A stretch of 64,000 bases of DNA from Sphingomonas sp. IC-56 (GCF_021043375.1 NZ_JAJNDV010000004.1:240014-304013); one strand, 5' to 3'. Shown: positions 8,850 to 17,363, counted from the stretch's first letter. The notes: generated by a model from the letters alone, not told the origin. Numbers and translations are program-made.

Positions 8850-9362
8850 ATGTGGCGTTGGATCAAGATACCAAAGGCGGTGGCGCTGCTCGCCTTCCTG
8901 CTCCCTTGGATGAGCGTATCCTGCTCCAACAACACGCTGGTCTCGGCAACCGGCTTCGGCCTGGCCGCCGGCAAGTTCACCTCCGAACTGCCAGGCCGTA
9001 CCCCGGCCACCGGTGAGTGGAACCTGTACCTTGTGATCGCGATTACCGCGCTCGTCATGGGCTTGGTCATCGCCTTCCTGCGCCGCGGCCGGACCACCGC
9101 CGGCCTGTCGCTCACCACCACTGCCGCCGCCCTCCTGTTCATCTGGCTCGGCACCTCTCGCTACACCAAGGCCGCCGTGCTGGAACAAGCATCCAAGACC
9201 CGCGCCACCGCCGTTTCGGAGGTGGAACAAGCCGCCGCCTCGATGATCAACGTCAACTGGCACTACGGCTATTGGCTCGCACTCGCGGCGCTGCTTGCAG
9301 CAGCCGCAATCGCAGCCTTGGTCCTCAGCGGCAAGGACCCTGACTTCGAGCAGCGCCGGTAG
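8850..9362 (+). CDS. Hypothetical membrane protein with four predicted membrane segments
   Basis: 170 residues with hydrophobic segments at about 7-25, 58-75, 82-100 and 132-155, and a lipobox-like LPWMSVSCS near the first. I do not recognise the family. The ATG at 8850 abuts the rpoH terminator and has no Shine-Dalgarno, so translation would be leaderless or start later. Third-position GC is typical of the genome and no stop interrupts the frame, supporting a real gene. Confidence 0.6.
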   Translation: MWRWIKIPKAVALLAFLLPWMSVSCSNNTLVSATGFGLAAGKFTSELPGRTPATGEWNLYLVIAITALVMGLVIAFLRRGRTTAGLSLTTTAAALLFIWLGTSRYTKAAVLEQASKTRATAVSEVEQAAASMINVNWHYGYWLALAALLAAAAIAALVLSGKDPDFEQRR

Positions 9363-9400
9363 GAGTTGCCCCGCCAGCCCTGATCCGGCAAGCGATCCGC

Positions 9401-10144
9401 ATGACTGATCGGCAGCACACCACCCAGAGCGGCAAGGTTCCAGCGGCCTCCAGAAAGCGTGGCTCCCTGTTTTTCCGCGTCGCCAAGATGCTGGCCAAGC
9501 TGGTGCTAGCCTTCCTGATCGGCTCGCTGCTGCTCGTCGTGCTGTCCCGCTTCGTCAATCCGCCCATCACCCTGACGATGCTGGGAGACGTCGTGCAGGG
9601 CCACGGCGTGACGAAGCGCTGGATGCCGATTGGCCGCATCGACCGCACCATGCCCCGCGCAGTCATCGCTGCAGAGGACGCCCGCTTCTGCCAGCACCGC
9701 GGCTTCGACTTCGACGCCATTCAGGCCGCCTATCGCCGCAACCAGAGCGGCAAGCGCATCCGCGGCGGATCGACGATCAGCCAGCAGACCGCAAAGAACG
9801 TCTTCCTCTGGCAGGGCGGCGGCTATGTCCGCAAAGGCCTGGAGGCCTGGTTCACCGTCCTGATCGAAAACATCTGGGGCAAGCGCCGGATCATGGAGGT
9901 CTATCTCAACGTCGCCGAGACGGGGATCGGCACATACGGCGTGAACGCGGGATCGATCCGCTACTTCAAGCATGACGCTTCGCGCATGAGCGCTCGTGAG
10001 GCCGCGCAGATCGCCGCAGTGCTTCCCCTGCCCAAGAAGCGGGCAGGCATCTCGCCGCGCGGCTACACCCGCCGCTATGGCAATTCGATCACGGCACGCA
10101 TCGGAGTGGTCCGCAATGACGGGCTGGACGCCTGCCTGCGATAA
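9401..10144 (+). CDS. mtgA: Monofunctional biosynthetic peptidoglycan transglycosylase
   Basis: 247 residues. One N-terminal membrane anchor (about 29-48) precedes a GT51 glycosyltransferase domain with the catalytic motif AAEDARFCQHRGFD, then GGSTISQQTAKN and KRRIMEVYLNVAE. It polymerises lipid II into glycan strands on the periplasmic side. There is no transpeptidase domain, so it is MtgA and not a class A PBP. It is convergent with the small gene downstream. Confidence 0.95.
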   Translation: MTDRQHTTQSGKVPAASRKRGSLFFRVAKMLAKLVLAFLIGSLLLVVLSRFVNPPITLTMLGDVVQGHGVTKRWMPIGRIDRTMPRAVIAAEDARFCQHRGFDFDAIQAAYRRNQSGKRIRGGSTISQQTAKNVFLWQGGGYVRKGLEAWFTVLIENIWGKRRIMEVYLNVAETGIGTYGVNAGSIRYFKHDASRMSAREAAQIAAVLPLPKKRAGISPRGYTRRYGNSITARIGVVRNDGLDACLR

Positions 10145-10178
10145 AAAGCCCGCCGCCACCTGATGAGCAGGTGACGGC
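10143..10178 (-). terminator. Terminator hairpin between mtgA and the small anchored protein gene
   Basis: An 11-bp stem with one mismatch (10152-10162 with 10168-10178) and a 5-base loop. On the minus strand it is followed by GGGCTTTTTAT, so it serves the minus-strand gene best. It may also stop plus-strand mtgA transcripts. Confidence 0.75.
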
Positions 10179-10189
10179 AGGCCATTCAA

Positions 10190-10471
10190 TCAGTTCGGCT
10201 TGGTCGCGTCCTTGGCGGCGGAGCCGACATCCTTGGCCGCATCGCCGACGCTCTCGGCCGCGCCGGTGATCGCGTCGGTCTTCACCGCCTCGCGATTGTT
10301 CTGGTTGATCAGGTACAGTGCGCCGAGCACTACCAAGATCAGCACGGCCAGACCGATCAGCAAGCCCGCACCGCCGCCACGGCGCTCGACCACGACAGTG
10401 CCGCCGCTGTTGGTTTCGGTCACGCGCTCAGCATTTACGCCGTCGGTGCGCTCAACAATACGATCCACCAT
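10190..10471 (-). CDS. Small single-pass membrane protein, hypothetical
   Basis: 93 residues: a polar N-terminus with acidic and Thr/Val residues, Gly-rich RRGGGAG, one membrane helix (LLIGLAVLILVVLGALYLI, about 37-55), then an Ala/Asp/Lys-rich tail resembling low-complexity amphipathic stress-protein repeats (GDAAKDVGSAAKDA). The topology suggests an inner-membrane anchor. No domain recognised. It has its own terminator and is probably monocistronic. Confidence 0.7.
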   Translation of the reverse strand: MVDRIVERTDGVNAERVTETNSGGTVVVERRGGGAGLLIGLAVLILVVLGALYLINQNNREAVKTDAITGAAESVGDAAKDVGSAAKDATKPN

Positions 10472-10537
10472 GAACTTTCTCCTCTGTTTCCCTCTCGGCT
10501 CGAACCGAGGAGGTCGGAGGATTGTTCCTGATACAGA

Positions 10538-10861
10538 TCAGAACGGCAGCTTGAAGCCCGGCGGCAGCGGCAGGCCACTGGTCATCTTGCTCATCGCTTC
10601 GTGCGACTGCGCATCCGCCTTGGCGCGCGCATCGTTGAATGCGGCGGCAAGCAGATCCTCTAGCATGCCCTTCTCGGACGGGTTGAGCAGCGAGTCATCG
10701 ATGTCGATGCCGATGATGCGGCCCTTGGCCGAAGCACGCACCTTGACGAGGCCACCACCCGACGCACCCTCAACTTCGATTGTGTCGAGATTTTCCTGCG
10801 CCTTGCTGAGTTCGGCCTGGACGTTCTGCGCCATGGCCATAATGTCTTCTAGGCTCTTCAT
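10538..10861 (-). CDS. ybaB: YbaB/EbfC nucleoid-associated protein
   Basis: 107 residues with the YbaB fold: an N-terminal helix rich in Met/Gln (EDIMAMAQNVQAELSKAQEN) and the core GLVKVRASAKGRIIGIDIDD. It binds DNA as a dimer and is typically encoded after dnaX. Its ATG overlaps the dnaX stop by 4 bp (ATGA). Confidence 0.95.
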   Translation of the reverse strand: MKSLEDIMAMAQNVQAELSKAQENLDTIEVEGASGGGLVKVRASAKGRIIGIDIDDSLLNPSEKGMLEDLLAAAFNDARAKADAQSHEAMSKMTSGLPLPPGFKLPF

Positions 10862-12483
10862 CCGTAGTTACTCCGTTGATTGCTCCAGCCGACAAGCTCG
10901 GCTTCGGGAAAGGCTTCGCGCGCGGCGCGGACCAGCGGGGAGTTCAACACGGCGTTGCGCTCCGCTTCCGCATTGGCGGCCCGCTCTTCGCGCAAGGTCA
11001 TCGCCGTCGCGCCTTCGACTTGGCGAAAGCGCCAATTGGTGCCGGTCGTGTCACGCAGCGCCGCGCCAAGCTCCTTGAGGAAGTCGATGGGCAGCGACCG
11101 GGCAGCGCCGAACTCGATATCCGCCCCGTCGAACTTCACCGGGCGCAGATAGTCGCGCACCTGCTGCGCCAGCTGATAGCGCTTATTCTCTTCCAGATGC
11201 GCCGCAAGCGCAGCCATGCTCGCCGGCATCGCCGGATCGGCGGCGGCACTGGGCTGCGGCGCCACGGGCGCGGGTGCCGTTATCACACCCGACGCGATCT
11301 GCCGGGCGAGCTCGCCCGGATCGGGCAGCTGTGAGGCATGGATCACGCGAAGCAGCGCCATCTCGCACGCTTCGATGGGCAGCACTGCCTTGGCGACTTC
11401 GTCATGCCCGCGCAGCAGCAATTGCCACAGGCGGTGTAGCGCCGGAAATGACAGCGCACTTGCCCATTCCTGCAGCGCCGCCAGTTCCTCAGCGGATTGC
11501 GCGGCCGCAGGCGTGCTGTTGAGCTTGGCCAGCGTCACCCCGTGCACCGTCTCCAGCAGGGTCTTCAGCACCGCCTGTGGATCCACGCCGAGATCATACT
11601 GCCCGCGCAAAGCGGCAAGCGCCCCGGGTGCGTCGGCCTCCAGCAGCAATCCGAACAAGGCCCGCATCGCGCCACGATCGGACAGCCCGAGCATCTGGCG
11701 CACCGCGTCGGTGCGCACCCCCTCGCCCTCCAGGCCCGCATGCGCGATCGCCTGGTCAAGGATGGACAGACCGTCGCGCGCCGATCCTTCCGCCGCGCGG
11801 GCGATCAGCGCAAGCGCTCCCGGCTCGGCCTCGACCTGTTCGGCAGAGACCACGCGCGCGAAATGCTCGGCCAAAGTCTCGGCCGGAATGCGCCGCAGGT
11901 CGAACCGCTGGCAGCGCGACAGCACCGTTACCGGCACCTTGTTCACCTCGGTCGTGGCGAACAGGAACTTCACATGCGCCGGCGGCTCCTCCAGCGTCTT
12001 CAGCAGGCCGTTGAACGCTGCCTTGGAGAGCATGTGAACTTCGTCAATGATGTAGATCTTATAGCGCGCCGATACGGCCGAATAACGCGACGCCTCGATG
12101 ATCTCACGGATGTCGTCGATGCCGGTGTGGGAGGCGGCGTCCATCTCGATCACGTCGATATGGCGCCCTTCGGCAATCGCGCGGCAGGGCTCACACGCGC
12201 CGCATGGATCGATCGTCGGCCCACCCTCGCCGTCCGGCCCGACGCAGTTCAGCGCCTTGGCGATCAGCCGCGCGGTGGACGTCTTGCCTACTCCGCGCAC
12301 CCCGGTGAGCAGGAACGCATGGGCCAGCCGGCCGCGCTTGATCGCGTTGCCTAGCGTCTGCACCATCGCATCCTGGCCAATCAGCTGGCTGAAAGTCTGC
12401 GGCCGGTATTTGCGCGCAAGGACGCGATAAGCCTCCTGCCGGGCTTGAGGCGGTTCGTCGAGGCCAAGAAGGGATTCGGACAT
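10858..12483 (-). CDS. dnaX: DNA polymerase III subunit gamma/tau
   Basis: 541 residues. The AAA+ clamp-loader ATPase shows Walker A GVRGVGKTS, four zinc-binding cysteines (about 78-95), Walker B IIDEVHML and the SRC motif in VLSRCQRF. The tau-type C-terminus (about 390-541) is shorter than in E. coli. It loads the beta clamp and dimerises the replicase. ATG 12483; overlaps ybaB. Confidence 0.96.
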   Translation of the reverse strand: MSESLLGLDEPPQARQEAYRVLARKYRPQTFSQLIGQDAMVQTLGNAIKRGRLAHAFLLTGVRGVGKTSTARLIAKALNCVGPDGEGGPTIDPCGACEPCRAIAEGRHIDVIEMDAASHTGIDDIREIIEASRYSAVSARYKIYIIDEVHMLSKAAFNGLLKTLEEPPAHVKFLFATTEVNKVPVTVLSRCQRFDLRRIPAETLAEHFARVVSAEQVEAEPGALALIARAAEGSARDGLSILDQAIAHAGLEGEGVRTDAVRQMLGLSDRGAMRALFGLLLEADAPGALAALRGQYDLGVDPQAVLKTLLETVHGVTLAKLNSTPAAAQSAEELAALQEWASALSFPALHRLWQLLLRGHDEVAKAVLPIEACEMALLRVIHASQLPDPGELARQIASGVITAPAPVAPQPSAAADPAMPASMAALAAHLEENKRYQLAQQVRDYLRPVKFDGADIEFGAARSLPIDFLKELGAALRDTTGTNWRFRQVEGATAMTLREERAANAEAERNAVLNSPLVRAAREAFPEAELVGWSNQRSNYG

Positions 12484-12628
12484 CGCGGCCTATGTAGGAC
12501 GCGCGGCTCCGTTTGTCGAAGGATCAGCGGCGCACGCACCACCTAGTGCAGACATACCGGACCGGAGATTTCGGTTTTGTGAGCAGCGCATCTGCGGACC
12601 TGATGTCGGCGCAGCGGCTTGCGTGGGT

Positions 12629-12717
12629 GGGAGCCGGAACGACCCGACACGAAATCGTTGCGGCTGCTTCCTTCCGGACCTGACCGGGTTGGCGACGGCA
12701 TCGTCCGCCCGACTCCC
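12629..12717 (-). ncRNA. ffs: Signal recognition particle RNA (4.5S type)
   Basis: The minus strand carries the conserved SRP domain IV loop GGTCAGGTCCGGAAGGAAGC. The ends pair as GGGAGtCGG with CCGGCTCCC, giving a hairpin of about 89 nt, the size of bacterial small SRP RNA. It scaffolds Ffh for co-translational targeting. It lies upstream of dnaX on the same strand, a common bacterial arrangement. Ends are inferred from pairing and could differ by a few bases. Confidence 0.93.
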
Positions 12718-12772
12718 GCGGCGCATATGGTCCAAGCCGGCGCCTGAGGCAAGAGGCTGCGGTTTTGCCGCC

Positions 12773-13108
12773 TCAGCGCCCGTGCATGTCGCGGTGACCA
12801 CCCGGCATCTGCACGGTAAGCCCGTCGAGTTCGGGCGACAGCACGATTTGACAGGCCAGCCGGCTGGTGCGAACTGCGCCCAAAGCGAGGTCGAGCATGT
12901 CCTCCTCTTCTTCGCTTGCTTGCGGCAGTCGGCCGAAATCCTTCGGCGTGACGATCACGTGGCAGGTCGAGCAGGCCATCTGCCCCTCGCACGTACCTTC
13001 CAGCGGCTGGCCGGCGTTCTGAGCCACGGTGAGCAGGCGATCGCCCTCCGCCCCCTGGGCACTATGCGTGCGGCTGCCATCGGCGGTGACAAAACGAACC
13101 TCGATCAT
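12773..13108 (-). CDS. [2Fe-2S] adrenodoxin-type ferredoxin
   Basis: 111 residues. The cluster ligands are Cys40, Cys46, Cys49 (CEGQMACSTCH) and Cys86 (RLACQ), the vertebrate/ISC-type ferredoxin spacing. It transfers single electrons, either in Fe-S assembly or to a monooxygenase. Its start overlaps the end of a cysteine desulfurase gene, which favours an Fe-S assembly role, though no scaffold gene is in view. Confidence 0.9.
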   Translation of the reverse strand: MIEVRFVTADGSRTHSAQGAEGDRLLTVAQNAGQPLEGTCEGQMACSTCHVIVTPKDFGRLPQASEEEEDMLDLALGAVRTSRLACQIVLSPELDGLTVQMPGGHRDMHGR

Positions 13109-14193
13109 GCCGCGATCCGTTGCGCGCGTGCCGCCGTGTCGATCCGGGTCAAAGCCGTCTCCAGTTCCTCCGCCGTCGTGTAGCGGCCAAAGCCCAGGCG
13201 GATGCTGGATCGCGCCTCACCGTCGCTTAAGCCAATCGCGCGCAGCACATGGCTGGGCCGCCCCGACCCGCTGGCACATGCCGAACCCGCGGAAAAAGCG
13301 ATCCCACGCAGGTCGGACATCAGCCGGGCGACGTCCAGCCCCGGCAGATGCAGGTTGAGATTGCCGCGATAGCGTTGCTCGGCCGCGCCGTTGAGCGCCC
13401 AGCCGCCCATCCGCTCGCGCGCCGCGGCGAACAGCGCTTCGACATGCGCGCGGTCAGCCTCCATGCGCGAGATCGCAAGCGCGGCAGCAGCACCGAACCC
13501 GGCACAGAGCGCCGGGGACAAGGTGCCCGACCGCCCCGCCGCCTCTTGCCCGCCCCCGTGCATCAATGGCTCGATCCGCGCGCCCTCGCGGATCCACAGC
13601 GCACCGATGCCCTTGGGTCCGTGGATCTTGTGCGCCGAAATGGCAACAAGGTCGCACGCGGCGGGGATGGCCACCCGGCCAAAGCCCTGCACGGCGTCGC
13701 ACAGCATCAGCGCACCCGCGGCATGCGCCATCGCCGCCAGTTCGGCGGCCGGCTGGATCACGCCGATCTCGTTGTTGACCAGCATCGCCGCGACCAGGCC
13801 GACGCCCGGCCGAATGGCGGTGCGCGCTGCGTCCAGGTCTACGATCCCGTCCGGCCGAACCGGAAGAACCGTCACCTCCCTGCCCCTACGCGCCTCTGCT
13901 GCAACGGTGTCGAGCACCGCGGCATGTTCGGTGGCGATGGTGACGATCGGACCGCTGCTGCCCTTGATCGCCCAGTTGAGTGCCTCGGTGGCGCCGCTGG
14001 TGAAGCTGAGCGTTCCGCCCGCCGGGAGCAGCGCCGACACCTGCTGGCGCGCGACCTCAACGGCCGCCTTCGCAGCGCGCCCGGGGGCATGCGCGGAGTG
14101 CGGGTTGGCATGGCTGTTCTGAAGCCAGGGCAGCATCGCCGCCAGCGCCTCGGGCGCCAGCGGAGTCGTCGCCTGGTAATCGAGATAGATCAT
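13105..14193 (-). CDS. Cysteine desulfurase family enzyme (NifS/IscS-like), copy 1
   Basis: 362 residues, PLP aminotransferase class V. It begins IYLDYQATTPLAPEA; the PLP lysine is in SAHKIHGPKGIGALW; the sulfur-carrying cysteine is in SAGSACASGSGRPSHVL, inside a short insertion loop. It would release sulfur from cysteine for Fe-S clusters or tRNA thiolation. It overlaps the ferredoxin by 4 bp and the second desulfurase by 4 bp, so three redox/sulfur genes form one unit. Confidence 0.9.
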   Translation of the reverse strand: MIYLDYQATTPLAPEALAAMLPWLQNSHANPHSAHAPGRAAKAAVEVARQQVSALLPAGGTLSFTSGATEALNWAIKGSSGPIVTIATEHAAVLDTVAAEARRGREVTVLPVRPDGIVDLDAARTAIRPGVGLVAAMLVNNEIGVIQPAAELAAMAHAAGALMLCDAVQGFGRVAIPAACDLVAISAHKIHGPKGIGALWIREGARIEPLMHGGGQEAAGRSGTLSPALCAGFGAAAALAISRMEADRAHVEALFAAARERMGGWALNGAAEQRYRGNLNLHLPGLDVARLMSDLRGIAFSAGSACASGSGRPSHVLRAIGLSDGEARSSIRLGFGRYTTAEELETALTRIDTAARAQRIAA

Positions 14194-15266
14194 GCCGCCC
14201 GCGCCCGTGCTTCAGCGGCGATACTGCACCACAGGTCGGCGAAGCGGTCGATCTCCGCCTCGCTGGTCGAACGGCCGAAGCTTACGCGGATCACTTCGCG
14301 CAGTTCAGGCTCCTGCCAGCCCATTGCGGTCAGCACATGGCTGGGCCGCATGCTTCCCGAAGAACAGGCGCTGCCCGCCGAAACAGCGATGCCGGCCAGA
14401 TCGAAGCGGATCAACTGCGCGGCGGCAGAAACACCCGGCATGCGATAGGCGCCGATCAACGGGTTGCGCAGCGTGCCGGCGCCGACAATCCGCCCACCTG
14501 CCTCGGCGATCCGTGCCTCCAACCGCTGCCGCAGCGCCGTCACTCCGCCAAGGTCCTCCACAACCTCAAGCGCGGTGGCGTAGCCGAGCGCCCCGGGCAG
14601 GTTCTCCGTACCGGCGCGATAGCCCTTTTCCTGCCCGCCGGTCGGCAGCAACAGGCCAAAGTCCCGCACCAGCAGCGCGCCGACCCCAGGGGGCCCTCCA
14701 CGCTTATGCGCGGAAACCGCTACGAGGTCCGCTTGACGCAGCACCGCCGCATCCGCCCGCGCCGGCATCTGCGCCGCGTCGACAAGAAGGATGCCGCCAG
14801 CCTCGTGGACGATTGCCGCAATCGTCTCGATCGGCTGGCGCACACCGGTTTCGCTGTTCGCCCACTGGATGCACACCAGGGTACGCTCACTACCCGCCAG
14901 GGCGGCACGCAGGGCGTCAAAGCGCACCAGCCCCTGCCCATCTACCGGCAGCACGCCGGCACCCTCGGAGAAGCGCAGCACTGCGTCATGCTCGACCGCC
15001 GTGATCAGCCGCCGCTCGGCCAGCGAGCGGGTGAGCGCGATGTGGAGCGATTCGCTCGCCCCACCGGTCAGCACCAGCTCATGCGCCCAGCCATAGGCGG
15101 CCGCGATCCGCGCCCGTGCAGCCTCTAGTTGCGCGCGCGCCGCCCGTCCCGCGGCATGCGGCGAGGAAGGGTTCGCCCAGGCTGCCATTCCCGCCTGAAC
15201 CGCGGCCATCGCCTCCGGCAGCATCGGGGTCGTCGCGGCGTGGTCCAGGTAGATGCGCTCGGCCAA
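14190..15266 (-). CDS. Cysteine desulfurase family enzyme, copy 2
   Basis: 358 residues from TTG 15266 (another TTG at 15287 adds 7). It begins RIYLDHAATTPMLPEA; the PLP lysine motif is divergent, SAHKRGGPPGVGALL; the catalytic cysteine is kept in SAGSACSSGSMRPSHVL. It is clearly a paralogue of the downstream copy but not a recent duplicate. Transcribed first in the desulfurase-desulfurase-ferredoxin unit and divergent from an alpha/beta-hydrolase gene, an arrangement resembling sphingomonad suf regions (from memory). Confidence 0.88.
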   Translation of the reverse strand: MAERIYLDHAATTPMLPEAMAAVQAGMAAWANPSSPHAAGRAARAQLEAARARIAAAYGWAHELVLTGGASESLHIALTRSLAERRLITAVEHDAVLRFSEGAGVLPVDGQGLVRFDALRAALAGSERTLVCIQWANSETGVRQPIETIAAIVHEAGGILLVDAAQMPARADAAVLRQADLVAVSAHKRGGPPGVGALLVRDFGLLLPTGGQEKGYRAGTENLPGALGYATALEVVEDLGGVTALRQRLEARIAEAGGRIVGAGTLRNPLIGAYRMPGVSAAAQLIRFDLAGIAVSAGSACSSGSMRPSHVLTAMGWQEPELREVIRVSFGRSTSEAEIDRFADLWCSIAAEARARAA

Positions 15267-15361
15267 AATCGTGTTCCATTTGCGCAAAAGGGCGCGGCGC
15301 TTATATAGCGCGCAAATTCCCGCGCTCCACCGCGCGTCTCCAGATCAGAAGGGTCCTCGCG

Positions 15362-16018
15362 TTGCCCGAAGTCATTTTCCCCGGCCCCGAAGGTCGCCTC
15401 GAAGGCCGTTTCGCTCCCGCCCCGCGCCCGCGCGCGCCCGTGGCGATGATCCTCCACCCGCATCCCAACGCGGGCGGCACGATGAACAACCGCATCGTGC
15501 AGGAGCTCTACAAGACCTTCCAGCGCCGCGGTTTCGCGACGCTGCGCTTCAACTTCCGCGGCGTCGGCAAGAGCCAGGGCACGTTTGACAACGGCATCGG
15601 CGAATTGTCGGATGCGGCGAGCGCGCTCGACTGGGTGCAGAGCTTCCACCCCGAAGCGCAGACCACCTGGGTCGCTGGCTTCGGCTTCGGCGCCTGGATC
15701 GGCATGCAGCTGCTGATGCGGCGTCCGGAAATTCGGGGCTTCATCTCGATCGCGCCGCCGGCCAACATGTTCGACTTCACCTTCCTCGCGCCCTGCCCGT
15801 CGTCGGGCATCATCATTCAGGGCGAGAATGACGAAGTCGTCACGCCCGGCGCAGTGCAGAAGCTGGTCGACAAGCTGCGCACCCAGAAGCACATCACCAT
15901 CCACCACGACACCATCCCGGGCGCGAACCATTTCTTCGAGCATGAGATGACGCAGCTGATGGGCTCGGTGGACAATTATCTCGACATGCGGCTCGACCCG
16001 AACTCGCCGATCAAGTGA
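15362..16018 (+). CDS. Alpha/beta-hydrolase fold protein (COG2945-like) with Gly at the nucleophile position
   Basis: 218 residues. The oxyanion region HPHPNAGGTMNN and the RFNFRGVGKSQGTFD strand match the COG2945 'alpha/beta superfamily' group. The late acid (QGENDEVV) and His (GANHFFEH) are present. The nucleophile elbow reads AGFGFGAW, where GxSxG would be expected, so the Ser is replaced by Gly. Start is TTG 15362, with AGAAGGG about 9 bp upstream; longer in-frame extensions lack support. Either a non-catalytic relative or one using another residue. Confidence 0.82.
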   Translation: MPEVIFPGPEGRLEGRFAPAPRPRAPVAMILHPHPNAGGTMNNRIVQELYKTFQRRGFATLRFNFRGVGKSQGTFDNGIGELSDAASALDWVQSFHPEAQTTWVAGFGFGAWIGMQLLMRRPEIRGFISIAPPANMFDFTFLAPCPSSGIIIQGENDEVVTPGAVQKLVDKLRTQKHITIHHDTIPGANHFFEHEMTQLMGSVDNYLDMRLDPNSPIK

Positions 16019-16026
16019 GCTTCTGC

Positions 16027-16049
16027 GCCTCCCCGCCAGCCGGGGAGGC
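16027..16049. terminator. Hairpin between convergent genes
   Basis: A perfect 9-bp stem (GCCTCCCCG with CGGGGAGGC) and 5-base loop between the stops of the alpha/beta-hydrolase gene and the minus-strand small membrane gene. No T-run on either side, so termination is inferred from position. Confidence 0.55.
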
Positions 16050-16051
16050 CG

Positions 16052-16219
16052 CTAGACCGTCCAGATCAGCAGGTTGCCGAGCAACACCAGCGCGGCGATC
16101 AGCATCAGCACGCCGCGAGTACGCTCGGTCCGCAGCGTGCGGACGCCGCCCCAGATCAGCGCGAACATCGCCAGCACCGCGATGCTCAGCATGATCGGGT
16201 TGAGCGAAGGGTCCATCAT
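16052..16219 (-). CDS. Small two-helix membrane protein
   Basis: 55 residues with two hydrophobic helices (MLSIAVLAMFALIWGGV and GVLMLIAALVLLGNLLIW) separated by a basic TLRTERTR loop. The ATG overlaps the previous stop by one base (TGATG). It is last in the dehydratase unit. No family recognised. The overlap with its neighbour and clean hydrophobic pattern are the support. Confidence 0.65.
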   Translation of the reverse strand: MMDPSLNPIMLSIAVLAMFALIWGGVRTLRTERTRGVLMLIAALVLLGNLLIWTV

Positions 16220-16398
16220 CAAAGCCACCACCACCAGATAAACGCGCCGGCTACCAGCGCGACGCACGCGAACAGCGTGATGAAGCGCAGGTCGCGCCGA
16301 TAAATGGCGAACAGCAGCGCGTAGAGGAAGTAGCCAAGCCCCCGCGTGGCCACGCTCAGGATATTGGCCAGCACGGCGCCCATGGGAGTAACTTTCAT
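16219..16398 (-). CDS. Small membrane protein with Trp-rich C-terminus
   Basis: 59 residues, too short for many gene callers. Translation from ATG 16398 gives a helix (VLANILSVATRGLGYFLYALL), basic YRRDLR, then a second helix ending in four tryptophans and Leu. The start overlaps the dehydratase stop by 4 bp (ATGA) and the end overlaps the next small gene by one base. The double coupling argues that both tiny genes are real. Function unknown. Confidence 0.65.
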   Translation of the reverse strand: MKVTPMGAVLANILSVATRGLGYFLYALLFAIYRRDLRFITLFACVALVAGAFIWWWWL

Positions 16399-17363
16399 GC
16401 AGCACCCCCTAGCACGCGCGCATAGGCTTCGGGATCGGCATTGCCGCCCGACAGCATCACCAACAGACCCGGCGCAACGTCGACCTTGCCTGCAAGCAAT
16501 GCCGCCAACGCCACCGCGCCGCCGGGCTCGACCACGATGCGCAGCTTCGCCGCAGCCCAGCGCTGCGCGTCGCGGATCTCTGCCTCGCTCACTGTCACGC
16601 CAGTGGCGCGTCGCCGGGCAAGGACACCGAAGGTGAGCGGCGACACCAGCTTGGTCTGGAGGGCATCGCAGGCGGTCTCGGGCGCGTCGTCGCCGACCGG
16701 CACGATCCGCCCCGCTTCCAGGCTGCGGCGCATGTCATCCCAACCCTCGGGCTCCACCGCCGTTACCTGCGCATCGGGCAGCGCCAGCGCGACTCCCGCC
16801 GCAAGTCCGCCGCCGCCACAGGGGATCACTACATGCGACGGCTCAGGCAACTTCGCCGCCGTCATCTGTTGGGCCGCCTCAATGCCGGCGCTGCCCTGCC
16901 CCTCGATGATCCAGGGATCGTCGAAGCTCGGCACCAGCGTCGCGCCACGCGCCTCCGCGAGACGCGCGGCAATCTCCTCGCGGCTCTCCGTGGCGCGGTC
17001 ATAGCGCACCACCTCCGCGCCAAGCGCCAGCGTCGCCTCCAGCTTCACTCTTGGCGCATCGGCCGGCATGACGATGATCGCCGGCATCCCCAACTTCTTC
17101 GCAGCCCAGGCGACGCCTTGGGCGTGGTTGCCTGAGGAAAAGGCCACCACGCCTTTCGCTCGCGCCTGTTCGTCCAGCGCAGTCAGCCGGTGCCACGCCC
17201 CACGGATCTTGAATGCCCCGATCGGCTGCAAGGATTCTGCTTTGAAAGCGACGGCGACGCCGCGGAATTCCTCAATCAGCAGAGGCGTTTGCGGCAGGAT
17301 CGCCGCCACCTTGGCGGCTGCGTCGCGAACCCCGGCGCGGGTGGGTTGTCGCAGAATAGTCAC
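16395..17363 (-). CDS. Threonine/serine dehydratase (fold-type II PLP enzyme)
   Basis: 322 residues. The PLP lysine is in PIGAFKIRGAWH, the phosphate loop is CGGGGLAAGV, and the C-terminal LSGGN contacts the pyridine nitrogen. There is no ACT regulatory domain, so it is the short catabolic type that deaminates threonine or serine; serine racemase is an alternative in this family. Start is GTG 17363. It heads a unit with two tiny membrane proteins. Confidence 0.88.
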   Translation of the reverse strand: MTILRQPTRAGVRDAAAKVAAILPQTPLLIEEFRGVAVAFKAESLQPIGAFKIRGAWHRLTALDEQARAKGVVAFSSGNHAQGVAWAAKKLGMPAIIVMPADAPRVKLEATLALGAEVVRYDRATESREEIAARLAEARGATLVPSFDDPWIIEGQGSAGIEAAQQMTAAKLPEPSHVVIPCGGGGLAAGVALALPDAQVTAVEPEGWDDMRRSLEAGRIVPVGDDAPETACDALQTKLVSPLTFGVLARRRATGVTVSEAEIRDAQRWAAAKLRIVVEPGGAVALAALLAGKVDVAPGLLVMLSGGNADPEAYARVLGGAA

